Positions 10,633 to 23,344 of a DNA stretch of 64,000 nucleotides are shown in pieces. A program made the position numbers and the translations under genes. A model generated the notes under the pieces. The model saw only the letters and a program-made list of their open reading frames with translations. It did no database searches and was not told where the DNA came from. The stretch is from Clusia tigrina (Eukaryota; Arthropoda; Insecta; Diptera; Clusiidae), in contig OV050030.1 of NCBI GenBank assembly GCA_920105625.2, positions 28,204,516 through 28,268,515 on the forward strand. The letters run 5' to 3'. Numbering within the stretch: the first letter of the stretch is position 1; every line of letters starts with the position of its first letter.

Positions 10633-12780
10633 AGTTTAGTGAGAAGTAGACTGAGCAGGACTCTCTGCTCATTCAGATTGCGGAAAGAAATACATTTGCC
10701 TTACTACTTTTTTATACTCACATAGTCCAACAATTTCAACATCGGGAAAACTTCCGCTTAAAAGTCAGCAGCATCAAAACGGAATACTAAAAACTAATTC
10801 GGATAAAAATAAAACACATACAAATTATGGTGACATAGTATATTCAGTAGATAAATATATAACATTTAATATATATCTTCGATTGACAAATTCTTTGCTT
10901 GCCTCATTTTCAAAGATATCAGAGCCAATGATGAAGTCGGAACAGAAAATGCACCAAAAATGGAATTTTTACTATGTGGTGTTTTCTCCTAAATGACTTT
11001 TACATTCGCCTCACTCCACATTTAACAATTGTATGTTATCAGTGGGGCACCAACAAATTCATATAGTTGTTTATAAATAGTTCTTATTGAACACTAATGT
11101 TGGAAATAAATTGGAAATGCTGATCCGTCTTCAAGTTTTCCATGATAATTCAAACTGTACTATGGAGAAAATTCCATTCGAAGAGTAAAAATCCTAATGC
11201 AAAAAATACTTCTTGTTAAAAAGATTCCTTTACCTTTTGTCTATCACAATAAAAATAATCGCCCCCATCTCCAAAGCGGGTAATGTTCCAACACATTCCT
11301 TAGAAGATCAACATAATCTTCGCTTTTTAAGGGTTACGGGAATAAAAAGGGACAACACTTTGAAACTTTGATAACTTCTCAACAAAGTAAGGTTTTCTCA
11401 ATAACGAGTTCTGAGGAACAACTATCGCCACAGCAATAAGTCCTTCAAAACTTTCAGACGGTGAAAATGTTAGTTATTAAGAGAGCCCAGAACAAAAAAA
11501 AAGAGTATTCCTAAGAAAGCATTCTCATGACTATTCAAAAACTCTCAAGAAACTCGGCATTTATTTGGACAAGGTCCTCGTCGCCTATTGGCATCTTTAG
11601 ACCCAACTATAAAAAACTGTTCAGCTCACCAGAGATATTGACATAAGATACATCCACACACAGGTGATTTCCATACCATATCATGGCAGTTTCTTTCTTA
11701 AAAATTTATAGCAATAGAAATTTGCGAAAGATAATGAATTATAATGGATTTCATATACAAATTTATGTAGAGAATTTTTTCTATATTTATTAATATATTG
11801 AAACATGATAGAATGAATAATGAGAGCAACCAGCATAGGTTTAGAATTCTAAGCTAGAGTCTTTAACGAAACTAAAAGTATATGTCCCGCGCAAAGTTTG
11901 ATTAGATTCCAATTATACTCGTACAAGCGGGAAAAGTACCATTATCACTTAGAACCAAAAAACTCGATTTCAATTACACAATGTCTATATTCAGTTATAC
12001 CTACCAGTATAAATACATTATTCATAGAGAGACAGATATGAGTAAAGCACCACTGATCCATAATATGTACTATATAATCAAGCAACTACGTCAGCAATTG
12101 CGAGCTATGAAAATATAGAGAGGGGTAAATAAAAACTGAGATAGAGTAACTTCGTATTATAATCATAAACAGCTTTCCTAACAACCAAAGACACGTTCAT
12201 TCCATTATATACCAAGTTAATTATAGAACATGCCTTCTCATTCTTACATTTCATAACCTTTTTCATTAGAATATGTTATGAAAACCAAAATAGAGATTTT
12301 TAGATTAAGTTTTTGGGCAAAAGATTTTGTGTTTTTTTTTCATTTATTACCTATTTATTAAGGTATAAAACAAGAAGTGTTTCGACATGGTTCTATATAA
12401 AGTTTCAGATGAGTTGAAAATAATTAGGAGCGTTAATCACAAATTCCGCAAAAATAAAATATTTTAACATTTGTGGTGCTCTGTATATCCCGATAGGTTT
12501 GCTGTGTGATGTGAACCACAGATTGGTCCATAAGTAAATCATTCATAAACTTAAAAAGTAAGTAATACGTACGAATTGTTTAATAAAATAGATCTTCATA
12601 ATATATGAGAGGCTGTAGGGAAAACTGCTGGCATTTTGCCCGAGATATAATCGGAGGGTAATTGAGAAGTACCCGAGTTCGCCACTGACTTTAAATCTGC
12701 ACATCGTCCTTTAATGTCATCTGTCAATCAGAGACTGAACCAGCGAAATCCATTCCGTATTTTGGTTTTATCACTTGCTG
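10633..12780. other. AT-rich stretch without recognised gene
   Basis: No open frame of note, no tRNA or other RNA gene, and no inverted termini were seen on either strand. Confidence 0.5.
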
Positions 12781-13570
12781 AGATTGCAGCACTGTTCAGT
12801 GATTAGATTCTGGTCTTTTTTATAAGACAACGTATGAGGGGATTAAAGAAAAGTTGGGTGGCATCTATGAGGACTATTCAATTTGATTCACTAAAAAATA
12901 TTTCTTCAAGTCATACAATAGTGGTCAGAGATTCGTTGTCGATGAAGGACATCCAGTTTTACCAATTGAGGTGACTTCGGAGGAATGATTGACAAAATCC
13001 ATGATATCGTACAGGCGACGAGTGAAAATCAGAGAGATACTTGAGGCTTTGGGCATTGCATAGCAACGTGTGCAATACCAATTTAAATGAACATCCTGGT
13101 ATGTAAAAGTTATCTGCAAAGTGGGTTGCGTTTGGTAACTGTGGATAACAAGTGGGACTGAATGACGGCTTCGAATCATTGCTTGTGCAGTGCAGGAATA
13201 ACAAAAGCAATCAACCTTACGTAATGAACGTCAACCAAACAATGCAAAGGTGTTGCCATCGGCAGGCAAGGAGTTGATCACCGTTTTCAAGGATGAAATC
13301 TTCATTGACTATTTGGAAAAGAGTAAAATGATCATAGAACAGTATTAAGCTCAATTATTGGTCAGGTTTGAAAACGAATTGAAGAAAAATGAGGAAGGAA
13401 AAGTGCTGGTTTATCACGAGAACTCACCAGAAACATCAAATTATTTGAATTAGATTACGAATTGTTTCCGCATCCGCCGTGTTCTCGAAATTGAGCTCCC
13501 AGCTATTGCTTTTTGTTTCCTAACATGAAAAAATTGATTGGCGGATGACATCATCGCCTTATTATTAATC
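12780..13570 (+). pseudogene. Decayed mariner transposase
   Basis: Across shifting frames the plus strand gives FTKKYFFKSYNSG, VDEGHPVLPIEVTSEE, RRVKIREILEALGIA, QRVQYQ, NNAKVLPSAGKELITVF, IDYLEKSKMI and LLVRFENELK, in mariner order. The first catalytic region (the DETW-type motif) is missing by deletion near 13190-13230. The second, normally HxDNAPxH, reads YHENSPET, so the Asp is Glu. Many in-frame stops (for example near 12986, 13062 and 13346) show it is dead. The strand and N-to-C order are clear. Terminal inverted repeats could not be identified, so the limits are approximate. It is older than the mariner at 26.97 kb. Confidence 0.78.
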
Positions 13571-16085
13571 TGGTTATAAAGTGTTCTTACTTACATCATA
13601 ACAAAATATATTTATTTTCACTATATTTTACTTAATCCTTTACATTAAATAAAGCATTTTTTAAACTAATTTATTAAATTCAATTCTCTTGAATTTTGAG
13701 TTCCGAATCAGATTTCTCTTTTCAAAAAGGTTCTGTTTATAAATGCCCAACCACGAATTCTACTGACCCAATACCGTAGTCAGATATTATTTGACGTTTG
13801 GAAAACAATCAGCCTGCCACAATGTGAATACTGCGAAATGTATCCAGTATTGAAATTGTATTAAAAATTTATCTTCCAGAAAAACGAAATGTGAATGTGT
13901 GTGCTCTAACACTGCATGTGAATAGCTGCATAAAATGAACCTGCCAGGTAGCAGTTTAATTACGGGCAACTTAAAATGTCAAAATTAATTATGACAGCTG
14001 CCGAAGCATGTAGTGGTCTCTGACCATTCAAGGCAGCACTGCTCGTACTCATAATTCTAAAGCAGTGGAATACTTAAAAAGCAGCTTAAATCCCCGACGC
14101 ATATCCACACAACATTCTAAAAGTAGACTTCAGCTAAAGGCATGGCCGAGGGGTATAGGAGCGAAGTACCAGCTTAAAACTGATGCATGAGCATGGGGAT
14201 CAGAGATGCATTACTGAAAAGCTCAGCCTCAAGAAAAGCGGGCGGGGGAGCAAAAATATCTGTAGGAGATTTATGATTGCTTTGTTGGTATTTTTTGTTT
14301 TTGTTTAGTTTTTGACTGCTCTGAAGCGAAGCTGACTGTCATGTCACTGAATTGACATTAACATATTTCATTGCTGTTGAAGTCTTATTGGGATTTAAAT
14401 ACAGTTGTAAACTACCCACCAACACCCGTGCTCTGACCGTAAACGCGTGCTGTTGTAAGCGTTTCGAATGCGACTCCATGGAAATTAGTTTATGTTGTCT
14501 GTATGATGAAGAAGAAGACGCTGATGACTTGGGCTTAACATTAGAGTTTCGGTGTCATTTAAGTCTGAGAAAGCGAACTCTTAACTGAGAATATATTTTG
14601 AGCTCTATGGCTACCGCGGGTGTTAGTCAGAAAAGAAACGAAATATATATAAATGTTAAAAGTGTATACTTCATTGAGGTTATCTTCTATATTTAGCTAT
14701 CTTTGGACTGAATAAGTCAGCGCTTTTAACCAAAGGATCAATTCGCACATTGCATAGAAAATCTATGAATTCCTTAACTAAAGTTGCTATGGCAAATCAT
14801 TCTTTGATTCAGAGATTAACATTAGACACATTATTCGCTGCATAAGCATGTATACAAAATAATGGTAAAACTTGTGCTTATTATAAACGGCGGAAATTTT
14901 GGTTAAGGCACCCAAATACGGTAAATGTAGACCCTCCCACTTTCAGAATTAGATCAATCAGTGGTCAGCTTAAACTATAACCTTCGATATTTGATTTCTT
15001 AATAACCATCAAACACAATCTCCATTTTTCTGCCTTTATAACATATATTTATTCATATCTTCCATTGACTACCATTTCATTGACGCCCAACTATTATATA
15101 TGAGTTAATTTGATGAAATAGATTTTTCTTAGGAGTATGTAACAAAGTTCAAACTGATTAGTATATATCTGTCTATGCATAAGTTACTGAGAATTGATGC
15201 GTTTGATTCAATTAATGAGTTTCTCTAGTTCTTACAAAGAAGAACCAGTAAAGACATCGGAAGTCGAGTTAGACTGACTTCAAGATATACTTTACCCTTA
15301 CATATATATATCCATAGCTACCACTGGTAGTTGAGAAACATCTCAAACGCACAAATTTGATATGTCCTTTTTCCGTTTTTAAGGGTAAGGGGTATAAAGA
15401 TAGTCTTATCGAAGCGCTATCACAAATCTTCCCACTGTCATGTTATGTATCCTCCCAGAGACTGTCCCATAGTATCTATAATTGCTAATTGAGATATTGC
15501 TGGGCTGATGCTATGCTCAATGCATATCAAATCGAACCTTTTATACAATAAAACATATTTTCAAATGTTGTTATTCATTCGATGAGATATATTGAAACGA
15601 AATTTACGAAAATAAGTTTCTATACCTATTACTGGATTTTGTGAAATATATCAAGCTACTATATGAACAAATTTTTGGTTAATAATAAACATCTTAGGAG
15701 AATAGTTTAAATTAACAACAGTTCATTTAAAAAATATATGAAAGGGATCAATCAGCTTAATTATACTTGTATAGCATTTCCATTGCTGGTTTCAACTCAC
15801 GACTGATGTGCTGTGGTTCTACGTTTCATTTTATACAGTTCTACTCTCCCATACATCAAGTTCTAGAATCTAGATTAATCTAGAAGATTGTCCATTATAG
15901 CAAACGATACTTCATTAGCGTGTACACCTTTCATTAGGAAATAAATATGCAACATAACTAACAACTCCTCACTAATGACATGAGCTTTAGGCAGAACTAG
16001 ATAACAACTGCAGGCCATATAAGATATTACTGAAAGGATTTAAATATGTTTGTTAAATGGACCACATTTTCATACTTACAAACTC
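13571..16085. other. AT-rich stretch without recognised gene
   Basis: No coding or RNA feature is supported. The open frame at 14352-14588 (78 codons) has no domain. The rest is AT-rich with no repeat boundaries that I could find. Confidence 0.45.
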
Positions 16086-16472
16086 TCAACTGGATATTTT
16101 GTCATTATAGAAACTACATGCTGACTTTAGCTGGCTCAATTGACAATTCAAAAATTTAGTGAATAGTTCATGAAATATTACTTTATATATTTCGGGTATA
16201 ATGATTTGAAATAGTGTCACTAAAAATTTGGAGAACTGTAAGTATTTGTCTTTGAAATGTTTAGGAACTTTCCTATAAGCCCCTGTGTGCCCTATAAGCC
16301 ACAAACCCTTGAAATATTTTATATATGAGACGTTTTTAATAGTGAAAACACAAAATAACAGGAACACTCTGTCCTTGTATTGAGCAATATACTTCTTACT
16401 AAATATATAGTTAATTAAGTTCCAAGCCTCAGAAAACCAAACAATGACATTCTTTGGAGTCAACTGAAGCAT
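16086..16472 (-). CDS. Unrecognised 128-codon open frame
   Basis: This is one of the longer open frames not explained by a mobile element. The predicted protein is rich in aromatic, Ile and Lys residues (WFSEAWNLINYIFSKKY, then KGLWLIGHTGAY), has no signal peptide and no motif I can place. AT-rich DNA of this type gives such frames by chance, and composition does not change at its borders. A splice-bounded exon or transposase remnant is possible, but I have no positive evidence. Confidence 0.12.
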   Translation of the reverse strand: MLQLTPKNVIVWFSEAWNLINYIFSKKYIAQYKDRVFLLFCVFTIKNVSYIKYFKGLWLIGHTGAYRKVPKHFKDKYLQFSKFLVTLFQIIIPEIYKVIFHELFTKFLNCQLSQLKSACSFYNDKISS

Positions 16473-17710
16473 CTGCAGCTACCGCTAAGGATCAAGCAAG
16501 TTAATAATCAAAACGAAAGTTTGCAGCAAACTTATGAGTGATATTCCTGTTTCTTTTCTGCCACATGCCACCACAACCACAACAAAGTGTTGAAAGCTGG
16601 TGTCGGAAACATGTGTTCAAATTATGAAAATGTTCAAAAAACAAAATAAAAACTTTATGGTCTACAAAGCAGCTGGGCTACAGCTACCAATGGCCTCTAA
16701 TTTACTAAGCCAAAGCCCAGCAAAGTTTCACTGCCATTCATTAGAGTGGCAAACATAGTGACTGCTCAGTATTGTTTTCTGCCAACATTGAAGTGTTACC
16801 AAATCGGGGTGTTTCCCAACAAACTCTCATAACATGCGAACATGAACCGTTGTAGGCGGCGAGGGTATAATTCTCATTGTTCAACATGCGTAAAAACATT
16901 TTTAATAATTCTTCCTAATCAACATTCAACATTTATAATATTGTTGAAATTTACATTTTGAAACCCAAGCAACCTGCCAACCTGACACATTTAACGACGA
17001 AATGAAGCCATTAGTAGGAAATATAAGCATTATTGCATGTTAGTTGGACCGCTCATGGGTTCATTAGAAATTCCCAGCACTGACCTAACTGAATTTACCC
17101 CTGGCCGACTTGGCAGCGCACTGGGCATTACGCTAGGTTGTAAATAATGTTCCTCAAATGCCAACTCCGGCTCAAATATACAGTTCATCCATTCGTCAGT
17201 TCCTCTTCGAGCGTTCTAAAGACACGTACTCGTACATGCATGCGTCTTATTGCAGACAGGCAGCTGTCATTGGCGAGGTGGGTGTCGACAGTATCAGGTT
17301 AGTCAATCTTACTGCAATACCAAGATTGTGCAGTTTATGCCGTTAAAAATGCTGGAATATATGATCAGCTGCCTTTCCAAACGCGACCATCTCCAAAAAA
17401 ACAAACAGTATGCACGTGTGAATATATAATTTAAATGTTAAAGTAGTTTTATTGCAATGAGAGTCATTTGGCGTTCGAATTGAGTACACAACTTTTAACA
17501 GTGTGCAAATACACAGGGAGCTGTAATTGAGTCCCTGTTGTACTGATGAAAATTAATATTACTATTAGGGAAATGATAAATTATTGTAAGAAAATATATA
17601 TTCACATACTATAATTTTATAAAAAATAATTAATATTTTATTTATTAGTTCTTTTGTGTTATTGTTGATTACAAAGTTGTAAGTAATACATCAGTAGTAG
17701 TAGTTTCTGA
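16473..17710. other. Non-coding stretch without recognised gene
   Basis: Slightly less AT-rich than its surroundings in places (16550-16900 and 17040-17340), but with no recognised coding motif, RNA gene or repeat. Confidence 0.45.
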
Positions 17711-17715
17711 ATCAC

Positions 17716-19480
17716 TTGATCACTAATACAGAGGTTTCTATTCCATTTTCATCCACACTATTTATTTTCATCTCCAGATTTCTTTTAAGAGCTGTCGACG
17801 ATCTCCTCGTACCAGCTGTGTGGCTTGGGCAAATCCAGTCTGAAGAGAAGGTCGTCTGGACAATTAAGAGTTTTTTACCATACAAATCCACAGGTCTGGA
17901 CATTATCATGCCTATAATGATGCAAAAGACACTGGGATCTATATTGTCTGAAATTGGGTAGTGCTAAACTTACAAAAAGTAAGTGCAGAGGGACACCCCA
18001 AGGCGGAGTTCGTGCCCTTCCCAACAATATTGATTGACATCATGGAGAGTGCGTTCGGCATAATTATTAGATGTGATAAAACTGAGCTGTTGCTCCTCAC
18101 TAGAAAATATAAGCCTCCATTCTTCATACTTCCGAGACCTAATGGCCAGCGACTCTCACTATTCACTATCATCCACGGTCAAATATATTGCTGTAGTATT
18201 GGACCTGAAAATCGGTTGGAAAGTGTGCATCGATGAACGAGTACAGGAGGCCTATGTGGCTTCTATGCTTGCAAGTCGATGTTTGCCAAAAAATGGGGTC
18301 TGAAACTAAAAATTTTATAATGGATGCACAATATGGTGGAGCGCCCGATTTCAACATATGGCTCTGGGTTGGTGGGAAGGTCTTAGCGAGGATTACAACT
18401 TCCCGAAACCAACAAAAATCCAGCGCACCGGGTGCATTGGAGTTACAGGAGTCTATTGGACTTACCCCGGGATTATATTAGACTCGATTCTAAACCTCCT
18501 CTTAATTGATCTTTATACTTATTGCATTTCTGCATAGTGTGCACTAAGACGCTGGGAATCCGGTAACCGTAATTCTGCTATGACCCTACCCTGTATTGTC
18601 AAAGCAACTACCACCAGATATAGTAACCTTGATCACCCACTTCTTATGTAAACTGGATTTACCGAACTGTATAAATACAGTTCTACCAAGTAGGAATGCC
18701 TGGAGGAAGGGAGAGATTCTCGCGAAAGGGTTCTCGCCAATTTTCACAGCTGTAAGATGCACTCTGGTGTGGGAGCGAGTATATTTCTAAATTTTCTACG
18801 ATCATTCAAATAACCATCGATAAACTCGTGTCTTTCAATCAAAGGTCTTTGCAATTTGGCAGGGATGCAGGGCACTGAAGGGGCGCAAGCTCACCAAAAA
18901 CATATCCATTTACTCCGAGAACCAAGCAGCATTAACGGCGCTCTAAGCTGGTCAGCCTCTGTAAGGAGGCTTAACTCATTATCGAAATATAGTCTAGTAT
19001 CCCTCTTCTGGGTTTTTTAACCCAGAAACGTTGAGGGAAGCGGGTGGGTCGACGAGCTAGCATGAAGAGGCTCATCAGAAGCCGACCAAGGGCTTTCCTA
19101 CATGGACGTGGGCGTCCCCTTTGCCGTTGTTAAGGGAAATATATATAAATACTCCCTCCCAAGGCTCAGGACAGGTGGCAAAACACTAAGACTTGAACCA
19201 CTTGCAGAATGACGTGCCAAAATTATTAAAGTGCAAGAAGAACGAATGATCTTCTTAATAAACCGAGACACCATTAGTAACTTTATAGCTATCTGCATGG
19301 GTCATCAGTCTATAGAGTGTACGCTGAAAAATGGGCACTCCGTCTAATGAGCATTAGACAAATCGCAAATGCCCACTAGAGAGATAAACAGCCTTCCACT
19401 TTCTTTGTGATTGCCCAGTTTTCGCTTGCTTGAGACTAAAATATTTCGGAAGTTCTTTTTCTAGAGAATCTGGGGCATTG
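17716..19480 (+). pseudogene. Decayed LOA/R1-like LINE
   Basis: Across several frames the plus strand yields PYKSTGLDIIMPIMMQK (RT finger), a degenerate GTPQGG segment near 17990-18020, then LLLTRKYKPPFF, LMASDSHYSLSSTVKYIAVVLDLKIGWK and DERVQEAYVASMLASR, the LOA-style region after the YADD box, and IYSENQAAL (RNase H, with Asp changed to Glu or Asn) near 18910-18935. The finger motif and the GTPQGG remnant are only ~60 bases apart where about 130-150 residues are normal, so the RT palm is deleted. The YADD box itself is missing. Many stops. This is an old, rearranged relic. The 3' end near 19480-19560 is unclear. Confidence 0.72.
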
Positions 19481-19569
19481 CCCTAGTTTACAAATTTCAA
19501 ACGCAACTTAACTTGATAACAACTTCGGCTGGTTGTAATTTTACATTCCTTAATTAAATTCCTTAATTC

Positions 19570-22500
19570 TTCCGATTGTAAGCCCCGCCGTAGTTAAGAT
19601 TTTCTTCTAATTTCATTTATGCTTTCACAATGTAGAAACTGAACTTATTAACTTCAATAGAGTTTGACCTTAACAAGATTATTGGTTTTGATACACCGCG
19701 CAATTTGGACAATTACTCACTGAAAATTAGCCGTAGGTTCTATTAAGTTTCATTTTGAAGATTCTCCCGAAGATTCCCGAACGTTATCCTTCCCATATGA
19801 GATGCCTGTTCCCAAAAGTGCGATATTCATTTCGACATATTCTGCGCAAAACAAAATAATCATCCAAATAGGAAAAGTTTGCCTCGTAAAACAAGAACTT
19901 GTTTCGAAAGACGAGTATATTGTAACTGCAAAAAGGATCATCAGGATAAACTCTTATCAGTATATAGAGATGTAATAATGCTGTAGGATATGATGAAGGC
20001 AGTTAGGTATAAGTTGCAGAAACTTTTAGTATATACTTTAGTATATAATTCGAGATGAATAATTGCAATTTCATTTGGTTTCGCCAACCAGAGAACTCAC
20101 TGAGTTCTAAGGCTCTTACATAAAATCAGAATAAAGTAATGTGTTGTATGTAGAAAGTAATGTATACGCACAAATTGTATATACTCGTACTGCTATATGA
20201 GAGCAACGAGATTTTATAAATTCTTCAACAATTTCCAATTCGAATATCTAAGCTCCCCATATACAGCACCGAACAATCGATTATGTCCCCGCCTAATTAG
20301 CCAAACACGTACAAAAAAGAAATCATAATCTAAAATGGAGTTACAATTTTATCAAATTGCAAAGTTCATTGCACTTCGCAGAGATTACAAATGTATAGGT
20401 ATGAAGCAAATGTTCCAGATGAAAGCCTCCAGAAAAGCTACTGTGACAGCCGCATAGGCAGCTAAACGCCACCCTGGCCCAACTGACGCTATCGGTGGAG
20501 CCGCTTCAATTGACAATTTCGTTAAAGAAAGTTATTAAATTACGTGAATAACAAACAAAATGAAAATTACATAACAAAAGTGTCGCAATGCGAAGTTGCG
20601 AAGCTACCAAAAATGTGCCTTCTGCACATCTACGCTTGGGTGATGATTATAATAAAAAAAAAATGAATACACGCACACGTTCGTCAAAGCCACTCCGCTT
20701 AGCTCCACATGCTTTTAGGATGGGTACAAGACAATCTAATACGGTAAATCAATAACCTCAGGTGGTATTATCGCGCTCCAGAGCTTCACTCCCCACGCAC
20801 TGCACCGACAAAAAAGCCAAAAAAAATTTGATAATAACAAAAGAAGCAAATTTCATTTACCATAAAACGTTCGATAATAGCGAGAAAGCGAACAAGGAAG
20901 CAGAGGGAGCTGCCTTTAAAGAGACAGACCCTAAGAACTTCAGCTCGAGCTAGCAGTTTACTGCAATCAACGCAAGCCGAGGAAAAGTCAACAACAACGG
21001 CGGCAAAAACAGCACCAATTGGGGAAAAAGGCGAAATAAGTTAAAACAAATTGTGCTAAAATTCATGGCAGATCGCTTTTATTTTGCCCTTAGACACAAA
21101 TTATGCCACTTGCTTAAGCGTGCCGGCTGCGCTGGGCCCGTTGTTGTTGTTGCTGCTGTTGCTGTTGCTGCCGGAGACGTTAAACAGCAGTCCCATGGCG
21201 TACTGTGTATGTTTGTGTGTTTGAGCTGTGGAGGTCCTCCTGTAAAATATGCAGCAAGCAGCTGCGACTGCGGCTGCCAACGTAGACTTTCCTAATGTAC
21301 CGCCAAAAATGTCTGCGCCTGCTTTGCCTGAGACATCATAAAAATTCGTTAAAACCGTTGACTGCAATACCAGAAACGAAAATCTGACACCCATTGCAGG
21401 AAAATTTACTGTATGTTAGTGCGTGTCTATGCTTATGTGTGAGTGTGCGTTTTCATATAGGAAGTGAACAGAGCTTACATAGGATATATGTAGCGGCGGT
21501 ATTTTCTCATTATGTGTGGCACAGACGTGTCGTCGCAAAAGGAAGCCATTGTTTCCCTTTTCTGTGCTTTCCGTTTTTTTTTTCTTTCTGCTGTATTTTA
21601 CCAGATAGCGCCATTGGTAAACAAAGCAGCGTACGAAATGTTGCAAAAAATAAAAACATAGAGAAAAGACTTCGTTCTTCTTTGCCTAAATTGTGGCCTG
21701 TGTGTTCACGCGAGTCCTTGAATTCTACGCTTGAATTCTACTTTGTTTTTTATTGGCACACGAAAAATATAAACATACAAAAATGTAAATAAAAAAGTGA
21801 AAACAAGTGAAGAAAACATCACAGCATTAACAATGAGACAATTTTTCCGCAACCATTCTCACCAAAGAAGTACTTAAATGTGAGTTCATAGACACTTGCA
21901 CAGCTGAGACTTGCTTAAGCTTAGACCTGGCAGTGACACTTAGCATTGGGAGGAGTGGGTTGTGATATTGTCCAAATAGCGAGTAATATACATTTTTCTT
22001 TCAATCTTTTTTTAAATTTATATCTACATATTAATATTTGAGAGAAGATGTGATGGAATTGGAGATAAACTCACAAATCAACTAGGTTTGGCTTTATAGT
22101 GAAAAAATATTATCTGATTTAGACCATTAGAAACATCTGAGTTGGAGCCCAGAAATGATTTTAAAGTGGAAAACAATTTTCACCGATAATGGCACATGGT
22201 TTCTTGGAAGTTAATTCCAGAAACTCAAGAGCAAACAGGTGCATGGCTATAAGTAAAAAAACAAAAAAGAATGAAACATGTATTATTACAGTTTCATTGT
22301 ACGAGTTAAGTTAGGATTATCATGACTTTTAATTGTACACATTAATATCTTCTTCAAAACTCAACACTCTACTCGTCCAATTCTTATTATTGGTCATAAT
22401 GATTTTATTATCATTATTATTATTAATTTAGCTAAAAAAAATTTCACAATTAATGACTAAACATGAATACTTCTTGCATTAAAGATAAGTGTGTGAAAAA

Positions 22501-22630
22501 TATCAGAGATGCCCCGTCGTCCACGACTAGTTTTCGTCAATGCTAAGAGTCCTTAATGATGCTCTCCATCTTTCACATATAGAACTGATTTGGATGTTCT
22601 CTGTGTTTAGGAGTGAGTCTATTTAATATG
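19570..22630. other. Non-coding stretch; CAG/CAA-rich island near 21.0-21.3 kb
   Basis: No gene can be named. Around 20980-21300 the DNA is less AT-rich and carries GTT/GCT repeats (about 21139-21172), which read as CAG/CAA (opa-type) on the minus strand. A minus-strand frame (21101-21394) there encodes SGSNSNSSNNNNGPSAAG, low-complexity sequence typical of fly exons and 5' leaders. Without splice or homology evidence I do not call an exon. The rest is AT-rich with nothing recognised. Confidence 0.4.
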
Positions 22631-22640
22631 TATACAGCCA

Positions 22641-22885
22641 CCCTCTGTGGTCTAGTGGTAAGTATGCTAGACTCGCACCCCGAGGGTCGTAGCTACAAAT
22701 CCTGCCACGGGCTTGGTCTCCAAAATGCTTCTTTCTAAAAAATATTTTACTCTTCAAGTCGAAGGCCTCTGTAGCTAGTACTCATTCCCCCAACACATTG
22801 CTGCCATAATTATTTATGGTGTAAGATATAATACTAATAATAATAATAATAATTATAATAATACCAATAATGATAATAATATTTG
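22641..22885 (+). mobile_element. tRNA-headed SINE-like element
   Basis: A pol III promoter layout is visible. The A-box-like TGGTCTAGTGG lies at 22648-22658 and the B-box-like GCTACAAATCC at 22692-22702, 44 bases apart as in a tRNA gene. The implied tRNA-like head is about 22641-22712. The acceptor ends pair only partly, the anticodon stem does not form, and the B-box has drifted. An unrelated body of about 120 bases follows, and the element ends in an AAT/TAA trinucleotide tail (about 22830-22881). Head, body and simple-repeat tail are the SINE plan. No convincing target duplication was found. A tRNA pseudogene beside a microsatellite is the alternative. Confidence 0.6.
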
Positions 22886-23340
22886 TGCAGCTCCCTTTTT
22901 CCCTTTTCATTTATTCTAAATCCTAATCAGGCACAAGCGTTGAGATTCTGTAAATTGAAATATCTTATTACTAGGCTGTTCCTGTTTGTTGATTACTATA
23001 TCAGGAATAGTATTTGGAAATACACTTTTATCAGAAGTATCCATTTCTATACGGCAAAATATTGATTTCGGAGATTGGTTGGTTCTCATGGTAAATAGCT
23101 TGCTATCACGAATACGAATTAGGATGGATAGTTAAAATCTGATACGATTTCCTATAGAAACCCAATTTTGAAGCAGTTTTCTGCAGTCAATGAGTTTTTT
23201 TAGATCTATTTATTTACCGAATCTTTCTTTGTTAAGAAACTAACAGTATTTTTTCTAGGATTACAAGACTACATTTACATATCTAGGTAATATCCTTAGC
23301 CACTGCATCGAATATTTGGTATTTTCATAGCACGCAATAA
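22886..23340. other. AT-rich stretch without recognised gene
   Basis: A 60-codon open frame (22883-23065) has no motif. Nothing else is seen before the Jockey-type LINE. Confidence 0.4.
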
Positions 23341-23344
23341 GACG

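Noticed and set aside
12925..13210. Two overlapping minus-strand frames of 83-84 codons
   Set aside because: They are antisense shadows of the decayed mariner, which reads clearly on the plus strand.
19011..19032. 9-bp hairpin with T4 loop as a terminator or small RNA
   Set aside because: It lies within the decayed LINE and is too short; bacterial-style terminators do not apply in a fly genome.
21101..21394. Minus-strand Asn/Ser-rich frame as an exon
   Set aside because: Low-complexity repeat content only; no domain, and a plus-strand frame overlaps it with equal openness.
22641..22712. Functional tRNA gene
   Set aside because: The anticodon stem does not pair, the acceptor pairs only partly and the B-box has drifted; the body and repeat tail fit a SINE-like element.
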